Source: an uncultured Prevotella sp. (GTDB lineage: Bacteria; Bacteroidota; Bacteroidia; Bacteroidales; Bacteroidaceae). Taken from it: a stretch of DNA of 5,761 bases. The notes below the pieces were generated by a model that was not told the origin of the DNA, made no database searches, and saw nothing but the letters and a program-made list of their open reading frames with translations. The translations under genes and the position numbers were made by a program. This document shows, piece by piece, positions 5,264 through 5,761 of the stretch. Every line of letters begins with the position of its first letter. The first letter of the stretch is position 1. The stretch lies in assembly GCA_900555035.1 (NCBI GenBank), contig USJX01000120.1, positions 1 to 5,761 of the forward strand. Direction: 5' to 3'.

Positions 5264-5460
5264 ATTTACAGGCAACAATAGTAGTGGAAACGCTTTCTTC
5301 AGATTGGAAAGACTATGAGGATGCAACACAGAATGCTACAGCCTTAAAAGCGGAAGCGGACTGCATTGTGACCCGTAACAAAAAGGATTTCTCCGAATCA
5401 TCTCTGCCAATTTATACACCAGCAGAATTATTGGAACTTTTAAGTAGCTTAGAGGACTGA
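5263..5460 (+). pseudogene. truncated PIN-domain toxin (C-terminal half only)
   Basis: The frame ending at the TGA at 5458-5460 encodes 65 recognisable residues of a PIN-domain ribonuclease: LSSDWKDYEDATQNATALK, then ADCIVTRNKKDFSESSLPIY and PAELLEL. These carry the late acidic positions (the Asp of YEDA and the Asp of TRNKKDF) common to VapC-like/PIN_3 toxins. About the first half of a normal 130-140-aa toxin is missing, including the start codon and the first catalytic Asp (normally in an LLDTN-type motif). The same frame is open back to 5227 but has no suitable start codon there, and an in-frame TGA at 5224 blocks anything further upstream. The remnant joins the antitoxin stop without a gap, which looks like a deletion that removed the toxin's front half. 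It should be inactive. Confidence 0.8.
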
Positions 5461-5503
5461 CAAAAACAAAAGTACTATTGCCTGAGATGTCCTCAATGCG
5501 CCA

Positions 5504-5559
5504 GCCGACAAACAATCGCAATTCTATTGCGTAAACAATCATCGGCAGCCCTTTAGGGC
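5504..5559. repeat. nested hairpins in the intergenic region, group 1
   Basis: CGCAAT (5517-5522) pairs with ATTGCG (5526-5531) around TCT, and is enclosed by GCCGA (5504-5508) pairing with TCGGC (5542-5546). Two copies of AAACAAT flank the inner stem as direct repeats. GCCC (5548-5551) and GGGC (5556-5559) make a further small hairpin with loop TTTA. The function is unknown; it could serve as the 3' end of the toxin-antitoxin transcript. Confidence 0.4.
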
Positions 5560-5586
5560 ACAGGCTCCGCTGACGATACCAAAACT

Positions 5587-5610
5587 CTGGCGGCGCTATA
5601 GCAGAGCCAG
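5587..5610. repeat. 24-nt imperfect palindrome
   Basis: CTGGC (5587-5591) pairs with GCCAG (5606-5610), and the self-complementary GCTATAGC (5595-5602) lies in the centre. Both share the same dyad centre, with 3-nt mismatched segments on each side. It could be a protein-binding site or an RNA hairpin. Confidence 0.4.
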
Positions 5611-5616
5611 CTACAT

Positions 5617-5643
5617 CCTTTCCCTTAATGGTTAAGGGAAAGG
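5617..5643. terminator. perfect 12-bp hairpin, terminator-like
   Basis: CCTTTCCCTTAA (5617-5628) and TTAAGGGAAAGG (5632-5643) are exact complements around a TGG loop. On the plus strand CTTGGTTTAGG follows, moderately T-rich but not a clean tract. It lies between the broken toxin-antitoxin locus and the next gene, so ending the upstream transcript is the likely role. Confidence 0.5.
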
Positions 5644-5662
5644 CTTGGTTTAGGATTAAGGA

Positions 5663-5680
5663 CCCTCCCGCTGGGGAGGG
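5663..5680. repeat. GC-rich 7-bp hairpin CCCTCCC/GGGAGGG
   Basis: CCCTCCC (5663-5669) pairs with GGGAGGG (5674-5680) around GCTG, followed by ACAGGTGGGG. This resembles short GC-rich intergenic repeats that recur many times in some bacterial genomes, but with one copy in the window that cannot be shown. It lies 44 nt before the next gene's start, so it might instead sit in that gene's leader or promoter region. Confidence 0.4.
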
Positions 5681-5723
5681 ACAGGTGGGGCATAATTTGC
5701 AGGCATAATTAAATATAGAAGTT

Positions 5724-5761
5724 ATGGCACAGTTAACATTACAGGTAGATAGTCCATCTTT
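5724..5761 (+). CDS. start of an unidentified gene (cut by window edge)
   Basis: The ATG at 5724 opens a frame reading MAQLTLQVDSPS for 12 codons, without a stop, to the end of the window. The alternating hydrophobic pattern suggests an opening beta strand, as in many small antitoxin-like proteins of this phylum, but 12 residues are too few to assign a family. The upstream sequence is AT-rich (TTAAATATAGAAGTT) with no clear Shine-Dalgarno sequence. It may be the first gene of another small toxin-antitoxin pair; this is inference from the neighbourhood only. Confidence 0.45.
   Translation, partial: MAQLTLQVDSPS

Noticed and set aside
5468..5482. Possible third copy of the GAAAGTACTTACGATGCCC repeat after the toxin stop
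   Set aside because: Only the AAAGTACT core matches; the remainder diverges, so a chance match is likely.
5336..5542. Minus-strand frame opposite the toxin remnant (68 aa)
   Set aside because: It is antisense to a recognisable PIN-domain remnant and shows no protein family features.

Overview
The window looks like Bacteroidota chromosomal DNA, most probably Prevotella/Segatella. It has a Bacteroidota-type promoter (TTTG, 20 nt, TAnnTTTG) ahead of the small antitoxin gene, mostly weak Shine-Dalgarno sequences, and a gene trio I know mainly from this phylum: an HU-like DNA-binding protein, a 'smalltalk' micro-protein and an N-acetylmuramoyl-L-alanine amidase. The species is not proven by the sequence.

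Left part (1-1155), all on the minus strand: an HU-family protein of 199 aa with a long polar tail (435-1034), a perfect 12-bp hairpin just after it (396-424), a 45-aa smalltalk protein (198-335), and the first 61 codons of an amidase that runs off the left edge. A promoter for the HU-like gene lies at about 1124-1155.

Centre (1232-4818), plus strand: four tightly packed genes that read as an ABC-three-component (ABC-3C) conflict or defence operon. Their order is a 173-aa protein of unknown function, a 205-aa protein with an ABC-3C-type C-terminal domain, a 172-aa middle component, and a 638-aa Rad50/SMC-like ABC ATPase with a coiled coil and a two-CxxC zinc ribbon. Genes 2/3 and 3/4 overlap, which points to translational coupling. 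The first two proteins begin with the same roughly 36-residue motif (16 of 36 identical). In typical ABC-3C systems the effector domain is fused to the C-terminal-domain protein. Here that fusion seems to be replaced by a short shared motif on two separate proteins, suggesting that the 173-aa protein is recruited by a like-with-like contact. This is the best candidate for something new in the window.

Right part (4817-5761): a 19-bp direct repeat whose first copy begins inside the ATPase stop codon and whose second copy sits in a 42-nt imperfect palindrome. Then comes a complete ribbon-helix-helix-like antitoxin gene with a very good promoter, followed at once by only the C-terminal half of its PIN-domain toxin, so the toxin-antitoxin pair is broken. 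A 263-nt stretch full of hairpins leads to the first 12 codons of another gene at the right edge. An ABC-3C operon next to a decayed toxin-antitoxin locus fits a defence-rich, recombining region.
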